From Nocardia mikamii NBRC 108933 (GTDB lineage: Bacteria > Actinomycetota > Actinomycetes > Mycobacteriales > Mycobacteriaceae), in NCBI RefSeq assembly GCF_001613505.1, contig NZ_BDCM01000014.1, positions 496,001-560,000 of the forward strand: a stretch of DNA of 64,000 nt. The letters run 5' to 3'. Of this stretch, positions 50,597 through 58,819 are shown piece after piece. Below the pieces are notes generated by a model, which was given only the letters and a program-made list of their open reading frames with translations, made no database searches and was not told where the DNA came from. Every line of letters begins with the position of its first letter. Position 1 is the first letter of the stretch. The position numbers were made by a program, and so were the translations under genes.

Positions 50597-51871
50597 CTAC
50601 GATCGTCCGCCGACCGCCTCGGCGTCCGGCTCCGCCTCAGTGACCGCCGTCATCCAGACCGCGATATCGGCGACGACAGCCCCATCGACATGTTGTGGCG
50701 CTGCATAGTCCGACGGCCGCGAGGTTCCGCTACCCGTGAAGAACATGTGGTCATCGGATTCGTACACGCGAATATCCACGTCGTCCCGGTCACCGAGTCC
50801 CCGGTCCCATCCGGCCAGGTCGTCGACGACGGTGACCTGATAATCGCGTCCGCCCTGGGCGATGAACATGGGCTTGCGCACCGTGATCGCGGTGGCGACC
50901 GGGTCGTATTCGCGAAGGTCCAGCCAGGTACCGGCCGCGAGCCCCAGGGGCAGCTCACCGGCCGGAGTGGATTCGGACAGATCGGCGCGTTCCACTCGTT
51001 CGGCCTGGGCGAGAAGTTCCTCGGGATCCGGCAGCATTGCTCGCGCGGACTCCGGCGCGACCGTCATCAGATACCGCGCGACGCGCACCGCCGCGCGCTG
51101 CATCGGCTGTGTATCGGCGGACAGCAGGATCAAACCGGCGATCGTCGGTTCGGCCACCGCGACGCGCGGCGCGTATCTGCCGCCCATGCTGTGGCCGAGG
51201 ACGAATATCCGGCGCGGATCGACGTCGGCACGCGCCCGGAGCGCCCGGACCGCCGCGACCGCCGGCGGCACGTAATCGGCGGTCGGAGGGATTTCCGCCC
51301 AGTTCCCGCCGCGCGCCGCTTCGAGATGGCTCGGCTTGTCGAAGCGCAGCACGATCACCCCGCCGGTGGCCAGACCCCAAGCGATGTCCTTCATCGTCTT
51401 GTTCGCACCGGCCGTCCCGTCGCGATCGAAAGGCCCACCGCCGCCGAGCAATACGACCGCGGGACGCGGCGTGGCGCCACGACGCGGAACGCTCACCGTG
51501 CCCGGGACCGGACCGGCCGCGGTCGCGAGGTCGATCTCCTCCTCGTCGAACGCCGCCGCGTCGGCGTAGTGCGGCGGCTGCCACAGCGCCACATCGTGCA
51601 CGATGCGCAGGCCGCCCAGTTTCCCGCGCACGACCGACAGCAGGACCGTCGCCTCCCGGTCCGGGACCGGTACCGCCACTACGCCGTCGCGGACCTCCGC
51701 CGCACCGGGCGTCGCCTCCGGCCCGATCTCGCGATGCCAAGCGGCGGTGAGGTTCTCCAGCGACAGCAGTGCGCGCAGCGATGTCCCGAAATGCTCGTAG
51801 GCCTCGCCGAATCGGCCCGCGCACAGCATGCGGACCACGGCCTCACCCAGTGCGGCGTCGTTGCGGTTCAT
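50597..51871 (-). CDS. Alpha/beta hydrolase with N-terminal DUF3887-like domain
   Basis: A 424-residue protein. Residues 1-115 resemble DUF3887 (FGEAYEHFGTSLRALLSLENL, then a beta-rich half), which often precedes dienelactone-hydrolase-like domains. The rest is an alpha/beta hydrolase with nucleophile elbow VLGHSMGGRYAPRV, an Asp region FIAQGGRDYQVTVVDD, and a His in ESDDHMFFTGSG. Probably cytosolic, as no signal peptide is seen. It is divergent from a winged-helix regulator with an operator between. Substrate unknown. Confidence 0.83.
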   Translation of the reverse strand: MNRNDAALGEAVVRMLCAGRFGEAYEHFGTSLRALLSLENLTAAWHREIGPEATPGAAEVRDGVVAVPVPDREATVLLSVVRGKLGGLRIVHDVALWQPPHYADAAAFDEEEIDLATAAGPVPGTVSVPRRGATPRPAVVLLGGGGPFDRDGTAGANKTMKDIAWGLATGGVIVLRFDKPSHLEAARGGNWAEIPPTADYVPPAVAAVRALRARADVDPRRIFVLGHSMGGRYAPRVAVAEPTIAGLILLSADTQPMQRAAVRVARYLMTVAPESARAMLPDPEELLAQAERVERADLSESTPAGELPLGLAAGTWLDLREYDPVATAITVRKPMFIAQGGRDYQVTVVDDLAGWDRGLGDRDDVDIRVYESDDHMFFTGSGTSRPSDYAAPQHVDGAVVADIAVWMTAVTEAEPDAEAVGGRS

Positions 51872-51909
51872 CGGACCCTCCCTTACACCGCGCATCTCGG
51901 CGGATATCG

Positions 51910-51925
51910 TTCTCAACTTTGAGAA
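51910..51925. promoter_or_regulatory. Palindromic operator between hydrolase and ArsR-like regulator
   Basis: TTCTCAA-CT-TTGAGAA, perfect 7-bp arms, 39 nt upstream of the hydrolase ATG and 28 nt before the regulator. A typical site for an ArsR-like dimer. Confidence 0.7.
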
Positions 51926-51952
51926 AGGTAGCAAGGATGAGAAGATTTGCCA

Positions 51953-52519
51953 ATGGGACCGATGGAACTGCTGGCACATCCGGTGCGCCTGCGCATCGTG
52001 CACGCGATGTCCGGCGGCCATACGCTGACCACCGCGCAATTGTGCGCGCGACTTCCCGACGTCTCGAAAGCCACGATCTATCGCCACGTGGATCTACTGA
52101 CCAGCGGCGGGATTCTCGAGGTGACCGAGGAGCGGCGGGTGCGCGGGGCGGTGGAGCGGCATTATCGGCTGCGCCGCGAGCGCGCCGTCATCGACACCGA
52201 CGCGGTAGCCGCCGCGAGCCGTGACGATCATCGCGCCGTCTTCACCACCGCGATGACCATCCTGCTCGCGGAGTTCAACACCTATCTCGATCGCGAGAAC
52301 GCCGATCCCGCAACCGACTCCGTCGGATACCGCCAGCATGCGCTGTGGCTCGACCCAGCCGAGCTGGCGGACCTCATCGCCGATATGCGTGCCGCGATCC
52401 TCCCGCACCTGAACAACGAGCCGGCCGACGGCCGGAGACACTATCTGTTGAGTCCCATACTCTTTCCGATCGGGGACATGCACGCCGAGAGCCAGGACGG
52501 AGCCGACGCCACGGAGTGA
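51953..52519 (+). CDS. ArsR-like winged-helix regulator
   Basis: A regulator of about 188 residues. The N-terminal winged helix is ELLAHPVRLRIVHAM, then LTTAQLCARLPDVSKATIYR and the wing GGILEVTEERRVRGAVERHY. A C-terminal helical region of about 100 residues contains few charged clusters and no metal-binding cysteines, so it is not a metal sensor. The exact start is unclear (TTG 51947, ATG 51953 or ATG 51962). Divergent from the DUF3887-type hydrolase, its likely target. Confidence 0.82.
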   Translation: MGPMELLAHPVRLRIVHAMSGGHTLTTAQLCARLPDVSKATIYRHVDLLTSGGILEVTEERRVRGAVERHYRLRRERAVIDTDAVAAASRDDHRAVFTTAMTILLAEFNTYLDRENADPATDSVGYRQHALWLDPAELADLIADMRAAILPHLNNEPADGRRHYLLSPILFPIGDMHAESQDGADATE

Positions 52520-52667
52520 GACACCCGCGGCACGACACGGCGGGCAATCCGCCACTCTTGTCGGCAAACGACAGGGGGACCTGACCGAGCAGCGGTTCCG
52601 CACCGGCGAGGGCGGTGACGCCGTAGGCTGCGAGCGCGACCCTGTCCGCCGATCGGAGGAGTTGTGC

Positions 52668-53762
52668 ATGGTGTTCGGGTTACCGAAACTGCCGCCGCTA
52701 CCGCTGGTGCGGGCCGTCGGGACCGTTCGCTACGCGCTGGGCGAAGCCTATCGGCGGTTGGCGCCGGCGCCGCTGTCGTTGATGGAATTGCTGGCAGCGG
52801 GGTGGTTGGCGCAGGCGATTCACGCGGCGGCGGCACTGGGGATCGCCGATGAGCTGGCGCGGGGACCGCTCACCGGCGCGGAGCTGGCGCGGCGGGTGGG
52901 TGCGGACGAGGACGCGCTGCGCCGGTTGTTACGACTGCTGATCAGCCACGGCATCTTCGCGCAGCGCCGCGACGGGCGCTACGCGCTGACCCCGGCCGCC
53001 CGCGCCCTGTGCCGCGACTCCCCGGAGTCGCTGCGCGATGCGGCCCTGTTCTTCGGGTCGGCCACCCATCGAGCGCATTGGACGCATGTGGTCGATGCGG
53101 TACGCACGGGCAATCCGGTGGGACCGCAGGTGGACGGCGCTCCCTTCTTCGAATACATCCGCACCGACCGGCAATTCGGCGACCTGTTCGACCGCGCGAT
53201 GACCAGCATCGGATCGCTCACCACGGAATCGCTGTTCGCCGCTTACGATTTCGGCCGCTTCTCGACAATCGTCGACGTGGGCGGCGGACGCGGCGCGATG
53301 CTCACCGAAATCCTCTCGCGCGCACCCGAAACCCGGGGCGTCCTGTTCGACCTGCCCGATGTGGTGGCCGGTGCGGCGGAGCGCTTCGCCGCCAGGGGAT
53401 TCGACGGGCGGGCCGAGGTGGCGCCGGGGTCATTCTTCGAATCGGTTCCGGCGGGCGCGGAAGCGTACCTGCTCAAACATGTGATTCACGATTGGCCGGA
53501 TGCGCGAGCCGAACAGATCCTGCGGACCGTGCGCGCCGCGATGACGTCGCCCGCCCGGTTGATCATCGTGGAAATCGTTCTGCCTGAGGACAATCGCCCG
53601 CATCCGGGCAAGTACACCGACCTGGAGATGCTGATCAACAGTGGCGGCCGCGAGCGCACCGCTGGTGACTACCGCGACCTGCTCGCGCGCTGCGGTTTCG
53701 CGCTGACCCGCATCACCGAGACGGTGTCACCGGAATCCGTGATCGAGGCACGGCCGGTGTAG
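52668..53762 (+). CDS. SAM-dependent O-methyltransferase (acetylserotonin/hydroxyneurosporene OMT type)
   Basis: A 364-residue small-molecule O-methyltransferase. An N-terminal winged-helix dimerisation domain (GIADELARGPLTGAELARRV to LISHGIFAQRRDGRYALT) precedes the SAM domain with motif I IVDVGGGRGAMLTEIL, LKHVIHDWPDARAEQIL with the catalytic-His region, and the LEMLINSGGRERT loop. AGGAG is 9 nt before ATG 52668. Such enzymes methylate phenols or polyketide hydroxyls. It is convergent with the DUF4254 gene. Confidence 0.88.
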   Translation: MVFGLPKLPPLPLVRAVGTVRYALGEAYRRLAPAPLSLMELLAAGWLAQAIHAAAALGIADELARGPLTGAELARRVGADEDALRRLLRLLISHGIFAQRRDGRYALTPAARALCRDSPESLRDAALFFGSATHRAHWTHVVDAVRTGNPVGPQVDGAPFFEYIRTDRQFGDLFDRAMTSIGSLTTESLFAAYDFGRFSTIVDVGGGRGAMLTEILSRAPETRGVLFDLPDVVAGAAERFAARGFDGRAEVAPGSFFESVPAGAEAYLLKHVIHDWPDARAEQILRTVRAAMTSPARLIIVEIVLPEDNRPHPGKYTDLEMLINSGGRERTAGDYRDLLARCGFALTRITETVSPESVIEARPV

Positions 53763-53773
53763 GACCGCCCGCG

Positions 53774-54334
53774 CTATCGCGCACCGCGCGGACGCCGGCG
53801 CGGGCGAGCGATGCCGACGTGCTGCTCGACCAGTTCGCCCCACCAGTTGGCCAGTGAGCCGACCAGAAACCATGCGGCCCTGACTCGTTCGTCGTCGACC
53901 GTCTCGGCGTCGCGCAGCAGGACGGTGGCGCGCACCTGGGCGGCGGCGAGTCCGTCGACGGCCGCACCGAGGGAACGCGCATGGGCCGCGGCGGCAGTGC
54001 GGTCGCTGACCCAGCGGTCGATGTGGACGACGATTTCCCTTCTGCGGCAGTCGATCTCCGCCGCGCGAACCGGCGAGCGACGGCGGGCGAGATGAAGTTC
54101 GGCCAGTTGGCGAGCGGCCCGGGTGACCGGATGGTCGTCGGCCTGGTCGCCGAGATGGCCACAGCAGGCGGCGAGAAGTTCGTGCCCGCCGGGTATCTCG
54201 TGATGGAGTCCGGCGGCCGTGCCCGGGGCGCCCGTCCCCACGGCGCCCCGGTCCACCGCAGCGGCGCACCGGCCGCGCAGCCCACCCGGGCCGGTCCGCG
54301 CGGCGCGGCCGGACGGCTGCGAGGCGGCGGACAT
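53774..54334 (-). CDS. DUF4254 family protein
   Basis: A 186-residue protein with an Ala/Gly-rich N-terminus and the DUF4254 pattern: HELLAACCGHLGD, HPVTRAARQLAELHLARR, EIDCRRREIVVHIDRWV. The family is almost confined to Nocardia, Mycobacterium and relatives and has no known function. ATG 54334 has GGAGG 7-8 nt upstream. It lies 235 nt after the UbiA gene in the same direction, so it may be the end of that operon. The 235-nt gap shows no gene I can support. Confidence 0.78.
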   Translation of the reverse strand: MSAASQPSGRAARTGPGGLRGRCAAAVDRGAVGTGAPGTAAGLHHEIPGGHELLAACCGHLGDQADDHPVTRAARQLAELHLARRRSPVRAAEIDCRRREIVVHIDRWVSDRTAAAAHARSLGAAVDGLAAAQVRATVLLRDAETVDDERVRAAWFLVGSLANWWGELVEQHVGIARPRRRPRGAR

Positions 54335-54569
54335 CGGATACCTCCGGAAGGGTCGTGGTTGCACCCGACGCCACGAACGAGACACCGGACCGCGAGCCCG
54401 ACGCGGCAAGGGCAAACCGCGCCGGATCCGGTGTGCCGCACGATGCGAAGGGGGCAATCCTGCGGCGCCGGGTGCTACTTCCAAGCGTGCGCGCTCGCGG
54501 CGGCCCGGTCACTGCCCTTTCAGTGGCCTTCCGATGCCCCTGGGCCTGAGCCCCTGCCCGCCATGGGAA

Positions 54570-55628
54570 CTATCGCCAGGTCACGGCCGTGGCGATGAGA
54601 ATCAGATACGACACCAGTACGAATACCACAGCCGGAACGACGGGATACGCGCGGGTGGCCGAATCCGACTGGCCCGCATCGGGTGACGCCGGTCCGTCTC
54701 GCGCGGGCTCGGACGGCGGAACCGGTGGCCGCATCGGCGCCGGCGCGCGAGTCAGGAACGATCCGGCCGCGAGGACCGGAAGGAGCAACAGTCCCACCGG
54801 CGCCCACGCCAGCAACGCCCACGGCAGCGGACGGTCCCACGGCCGGCTCAGCGCGACCGCCGCACCGACCGCGAGGGCCGCGCAGCCCACGATCGCGACG
54901 ACACTCCCCCGCACCCCCAGGACATTCGAGTAGTACCCCTGCCCCGGGCGTGGGTCCGCGGCTGTCTTGCGCGCGAATTCGAAGTGGAGGAAGGCGCCCG
55001 CGAAGATCAGCGCGACCCAGGCTGTCCGCCACCCGGAGTCGACCTGACCGGTGTCGATCGCCGAACGCACGAGGTACGCGATGATCCACAACTGCACCGG
55101 GTAGGTCACGGCCAGATTCAGCAGCAGGATGCCGCGCATCCGCGCCGATGCGCTCTCCAGCCCCCACAGCGCGAGGCCGTACCCCATCGCCGCGACGACG
55201 AGCACCGCCGACCACCACGACAGCAGCGACGACACCACCGTCAGCGTCACCGCGATCGCCCCGATCGCACCCCACAATTCGCCGACGCGCACTGCTCCCG
55301 TGACCAGCGGCCGGTCCGGGTTGTGCACTCGGTCGTAGTCGAGGTCCTTGATCTCGTCCACCATGCGCAGATACAGCAGCAGCACCGCGACGACGACGAT
55401 TCGCACCGCCGTAGCCCATCCCGGACGCCATGCGAGGTCCGGATGTGACACTACCGCCGCGGTGCCCTCCACCGCCGCGACGAACATGATCGCGTAGAGC
55501 AGATGATGTGTTTCGTACCGCGCGCCGGTGAAGCGCGCGATGCGCCCGAGGGCCGATCCGGCGGCGCGACGGCGCCCCGGGGTCGCTGTCTGCTCGGACC
55601 GCCCGGTGGGCGCGGAACCGCTCAGCAT
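54570..55628 (-). CDS. UbiA family prenyltransferase
   Basis: Integral-membrane prenyltransferase, 352 residues, with about nine hydrophobic helices. The first Asp-rich motif is DEIKDLDYD (D91, D95, D99), followed by HNPDRPLVTGAV, as in UbiA enzymes that bind the prenyl diphosphate through Mg2+. The second motif is unusual: FEFARKTAADPRPGQGYYS in place of the common DxxxD. The start ATG overlaps the AfsA-like stop by 7 nt, and the C-terminus has a Pro/Asp-rich cytosolic loop before a last helix. Last gene of the overlapping operon; it likely prenylates its product. Confidence 0.88.
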   Translation of the reverse strand: MLSGSAPTGRSEQTATPGRRRAAGSALGRIARFTGARYETHHLLYAIMFVAAVEGTAAVVSHPDLAWRPGWATAVRIVVVAVLLLYLRMVDEIKDLDYDRVHNPDRPLVTGAVRVGELWGAIGAIAVTLTVVSSLLSWWSAVLVVAAMGYGLALWGLESASARMRGILLLNLAVTYPVQLWIIAYLVRSAIDTGQVDSGWRTAWVALIFAGAFLHFEFARKTAADPRPGQGYYSNVLGVRGSVVAIVGCAALAVGAAVALSRPWDRPLPWALLAWAPVGLLLLPVLAAGSFLTRAPAPMRPPVPPSEPARDGPASPDAGQSDSATRAYPVVPAVVFVLVSYLILIATAVTWR

Positions 55629-56581
55629 TCCGCCTCGTCGGTGTCGTAGCGCAACCCGATGCGGGCGGCCACCGCACCGCACTGGTGGATTTCGCAATCG
55701 ATCTGTCCCGGAACGGCATCCGAGGCGCGGGCCACACATTCGGCGCGGTGGTCCAGTTCCACGAACCGCTCGAAGGAACTGGAGACCCCGATCAGCCGGC
55801 TCGGCTCGGACACCGACATCGCGGTAACGGTCTGACGTGCCGCCTCGAGCAGCACACTGCCGGGCACGTGATCCACGGCGTGGTCGAACAGGATCGGATG
55901 CCCGGTGTCGATCGCCAACTCGGCGACCGCGGCCGCGCCGACGCGCCGCATCGGGCCGATCACCACATTGCGCCCGTTCGCCCGGCCCACGTCGACCGCC
56001 GCGGCCGACTGCCCGGGCGACAGCGCCGCGCCGATGTCGCCGAGGCCCAGCCCGGTGCGCAACCCGCCGCGCAGCGCCTCCCACCGCGACGGCGACACCC
56101 AGGTGAAGGATCCGTCCACGATCATCAACGGTTCACCGCCGCATTCGATGTCGAGCACCATATCCACCCCCCGCAGTACCTCCCCGCGCCGATAACGGCG
56201 TGAAATCTGCACCGACATCACCAGATCCGCGGGCGCCGGCCCGATCACCCAGCTGTCGCTCTCCGCGACCGCACCGTTGAAGGTGCGCACCACGAACCCG
56301 AAATCCTGTGGTACACCGAAGTATTCGTGCGTGAGAGCGATCGCCGCCTGCCGGGCGGCCTCCATCACCAGCATGGGATCGTAGGTGGCGTCCCACGGCG
56401 CCAGACGGTCGCCGTAGAAGGCATGCATGCGAGGTAGCTGGGCGCCGGCCACGAATTCGTCGGACCGCGCGGCATGTAGCGAGGTGACGAAGACCTCCGA
56501 AACCGCACAGCGGTGGGCGAGATGGCGGGAGATGGTGTGCACGTGGCTCGCGGTCGGGATGGTCGCGGTGTCGATCGTCAT
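55622..56581 (-). CDS. AfsA/ScbA-type A-factor biosynthesis hotdog protein
   Basis: A 319-residue protein with two hotdog repeats of the AfsA family: AHRCAVSEVFVTS near residues 22-34 with MLVMEAARQAAIALTHEYFG (69-88), and GHPILFDHAVDHVPGSVLLE followed by AARQTV in the second repeat. AfsA condenses a beta-ketoacyl thioester with dihydroxyacetone phosphate to begin gamma-butyrolactone signal synthesis; other members serve other condensations. Translation is coupled to the NDK-like gene before it and UbiA after it. No ArpA-type receptor gene is adjacent. Confidence 0.87.
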   Translation of the reverse strand: MTIDTATIPTASHVHTISRHLAHRCAVSEVFVTSLHAARSDEFVAGAQLPRMHAFYGDRLAPWDATYDPMLVMEAARQAAIALTHEYFGVPQDFGFVVRTFNGAVAESDSWVIGPAPADLVMSVQISRRYRRGEVLRGVDMVLDIECGGEPLMIVDGSFTWVSPSRWEALRGGLRTGLGLGDIGAALSPGQSAAAVDVGRANGRNVVIGPMRRVGAAAVAELAIDTGHPILFDHAVDHVPGSVLLEAARQTVTAMSVSEPSRLIGVSSSFERFVELDHRAECVARASDAVPGQIDCEIHQCGAVAARIGLRYDTDEAEC

Positions 56582-57480
56582 GGTCGTGCCTCCAACCAGT
56601 CGTGTGCGGATACCGGGGGCAGGGTCTGGCGCCGCCCGCCGTTGCGCATGGGCAGTACGTGGGAACCGAGGACGATGGCCGACCAGGGATCGATCGCGCG
56701 GCCGGTGGCCCAGGCGCGGCGCAGCAGCAGCGCACAGTCCTCGTCGCGGTCCGGATCGAAGTCCGCCGGAACATCACCGGCGTCGGCGAGCAGACGCGCG
56801 ACGGCGGCCGAACGCCCGAAATCCCGTGCGGGAGTGCGGGAGTACAGCTCCGCGGCGCAGGCGGCGGCGTCGATCCCGCGGTCTGTCGCGGACTCGATCT
56901 CCCGCAGCACCCCCGCACGGGTGTCGGTGTCGAAATAGATCGCGAACTCGCGCAGCACGTCGGCCGGATCGTCGGGCGAATGCACCAGATTCAGCAGGTA
57001 GCTGTATCTGCCCAGCAGATACCGCAGTTCACCGGGGCGCCGCTTGCCCGGATCGGTGGGGCCCTTGGCCGCCGTGAGCCGCACCGAGGTCGGCAGTGCG
57101 GTGGGTTCGCCGGAGACGACGAGGACCAGCGCATCGGAGATCTCGGTCAGCAGATCGGCGAGCCGCCGCCGCTCCGGCGAAGCGATATTCCACGCGAAGT
57201 ACCACAGCGCGCGCACCAGATGCCGGTCCACCGCACAGGTACGCGCCGCGACGACACAAAAATCGTTGTCCCGCAACCACCGCAGGGTCGGCTCGACCGC
57301 CCGGGCCACGATCGCATCCGGTTTCAGCAGCAGCAGCGAGTATCGGCGAGAGAAATCGGCCGCATCGAGTCCAGCCGCACCGAGCTCGTCGACCGTCTCC
57401 TGAACGTAGGTGTCCTCGGCATAGGCGGCCGCCTTGTCCGGCAGCGGGGTCGACGCCGCCAGCAGTTGCGCCAGAGTCAT
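56578..57480 (-). CDS. Nucleoside-diphosphate-kinase-like protein with C-terminal extension
   Basis: A 300-residue protein. Residues about 46-190 carry the NDP-kinase pattern: RYSLLLLKPDAIV (Lys53), GPTDPGKRRPGELR (Arg153 in the nucleotide loop) and NLVHSPDDPADVLREFAIYF, in which His167 occupies the phospho-histidine position. An N-terminal 45 residues and a C-terminal ~110 residues are extra; typical NDKs are about 136-150. A 40-residue insertion lies between helix and His. It may phosphorylate a non-nucleotide (for instance prenyl or acyl-glycerol phosphate) in the operon's pathway. Overlaps both neighbours by 4 nt. Confidence 0.72.
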   Translation of the reverse strand: MTLAQLLAASTPLPDKAAAYAEDTYVQETVDELGAAGLDAADFSRRYSLLLLKPDAIVARAVEPTLRWLRDNDFCVVAARTCAVDRHLVRALWYFAWNIASPERRRLADLLTEISDALVLVVSGEPTALPTSVRLTAAKGPTDPGKRRPGELRYLLGRYSYLLNLVHSPDDPADVLREFAIYFDTDTRAGVLREIESATDRGIDAAACAAELYSRTPARDFGRSAAVARLLADAGDVPADFDPDRDEDCALLLRRAWATGRAIDPWSAIVLGSHVLPMRNGGRRQTLPPVSAHDWLEARP

Positions 57481-58571
57481 CGGCTGCCTCCCACTGTCGC
57501 GTCCGGGCCGAAGCGCGCCAGTACCTCCGACACCGACGGCAGTGGATCGCCGAGGTAACCGCTCTCCAGGCAGTGGTCCAGGAGCAGGCGCAGATACGGC
57601 TTGCCGCTCGGCGGGCAATCCCGTCCGAGCAGGGCGCGTGTCGCGGTGGTGTCGAACAGCGGGCGGCGGGCGAAGTAACTGGTGTAGAGCGCGCCGATGC
57701 GCTGGAAGTATTCGCGCTCCAGCGGTTCCAGATCCTCCACCGCGAACGAGGCCTCGGGCACGAAGGTCGCGACCTGGAAGGACGGATATTCGGCGAGGAC
57801 GTCCGAGATGTCGCGCAGCGAGAGCGCATCGGCGCCGACGGCGTGAAACGTCTGCCCCGCAGCCGACTCGAAGTCGGTCGCGGCCGCAGTGATCACGTCG
57901 GCGACGAAGTCGACCGGTGCGGGCGCGATCGTGGCGTCGTAGCGGCCGGGCAGTGAGCGCAACTTGCCCTCGACGATCAGCTTCACCACGGTGTAGAGGT
58001 TCTTGTAATCGCGGATCACGCCCGTGCCGGTGGCGCCGGTGACGACGCCGGGGCGAACGACCGCCCAGCGCAGGCCCGGGGTGCAGCGCACCTGGCGTTC
58101 GGCCCGGAACTTACTGTCCTCGTAGCCGTTTCCGAAGGCCTGCCCGACATCGAGTTCCGCCTCGGCGACCACACCCGCCCGCATCCCGCACACGTAGGCG
58201 GTACTCACGTACACCAGCGGCACGTCCCAGCGCAGCGCCAGTTCGATCGCGTGCGCGGTGCCGCGCACGTTCAGTTCCTCGTAGTCGCCGGCGGTGGCGT
58301 CGAAGGCCGTGGTCGCGGCCGAGTGCACGATCATGCCGACGCGGGAACCGAGTTCGGCGGCGTCGTGCCGGGAGAGGCCGAAACCCAGCCGCCGGATGTC
58401 GCCGCGCACCGTCTCGATGGCGTCCAGCTCGGAACCGTCGTTGCGGATGATCCGCGCAGTGCTGTGCACCAACCCGACAACGGGCCGGCCCGCCGCGCCG
58501 AGGCGCGCCACCACCTCCGCACCGACCAAGCCGCCCGCGCCGGTCACCAGGACGGCGCCGTGTCCGGTCAC
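57477..58571 (-). CDS. Extended SDR / thioester-reductase-like NAD(P)-binding protein
   Basis: A 364-residue extended short-chain dehydrogenase resembling thioester reductase (TD) and fatty acyl-CoA reductase domains. Cofactor motif is VTGAGGLVGAEVVARL, then VRGDI and HSAATTAFD, YVSTAYVCG, and GNGYEDSKFRAERQV with catalytic Tyr-x3-Lys. In this operon it follows the carrier-protein gene, so reductive release of an acyl-ACP as an aldehyde or alcohol is the simplest role (inference). Overlaps ACP and NDK-like genes by 4 nt. Confidence 0.83.
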   Translation of the reverse strand: MTGHGAVLVTGAGGLVGAEVVARLGAAGRPVVGLVHSTARIIRNDGSELDAIETVRGDIRRLGFGLSRHDAAELGSRVGMIVHSAATTAFDATAGDYEELNVRGTAHAIELALRWDVPLVYVSTAYVCGMRAGVVAEAELDVGQAFGNGYEDSKFRAERQVRCTPGLRWAVVRPGVVTGATGTGVIRDYKNLYTVVKLIVEGKLRSLPGRYDATIAPAPVDFVADVITAAATDFESAAGQTFHAVGADALSLRDISDVLAEYPSFQVATFVPEASFAVEDLEPLEREYFQRIGALYTSYFARRPLFDTTATRALLGRDCPPSGKPYLRLLLDHCLESGYLGDPLPSVSEVLARFGPDATVGGSR

Positions 58572-58819
58572 AATCGCACCTCCTCGATCAGGGTCACCAC
58601 ATCCCCGATGCGGCGCACACCGGCAAGCTGTTCGGGCCGGTAACGCGGTAGTCCGAAGGCCTGTTCGAGGACCAGGGTCAGCTCCATCAAACGGAGTGAG
58701 TCGAATCCGAGATCCTCGATCAGCCGCAACCGGTCACCCGGTTCGGCGGGCGGAGCCGGGGCCATCGCGACGACGAGCCGGCGCACCCGTTCCGCCACTG
58801 GGCCGTCCACATTCGTCAT
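58568..58819 (-). CDS. Acyl carrier protein
   Basis: An 83-residue phosphopantetheine-binding carrier protein. The attachment Ser41 is in the motif LGFDSLRLMEL, with a preceding DRLRLIEDL helix region. ATG 58819 overlaps the stop of the AMP-ligase gene (TGATG), so it is translated with it and is the obvious acceptor of the acyl group. Slightly longer loop 1 than fatty-acid-synthase ACP. Confidence 0.88.
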   Translation of the reverse strand: MTNVDGPVAERVRRLVVAMAPAPPAEPGDRLRLIEDLGFDSLRLMELTLVLEQAFGLPRYRPEQLAGVRRIGDVVTLIEEVRL

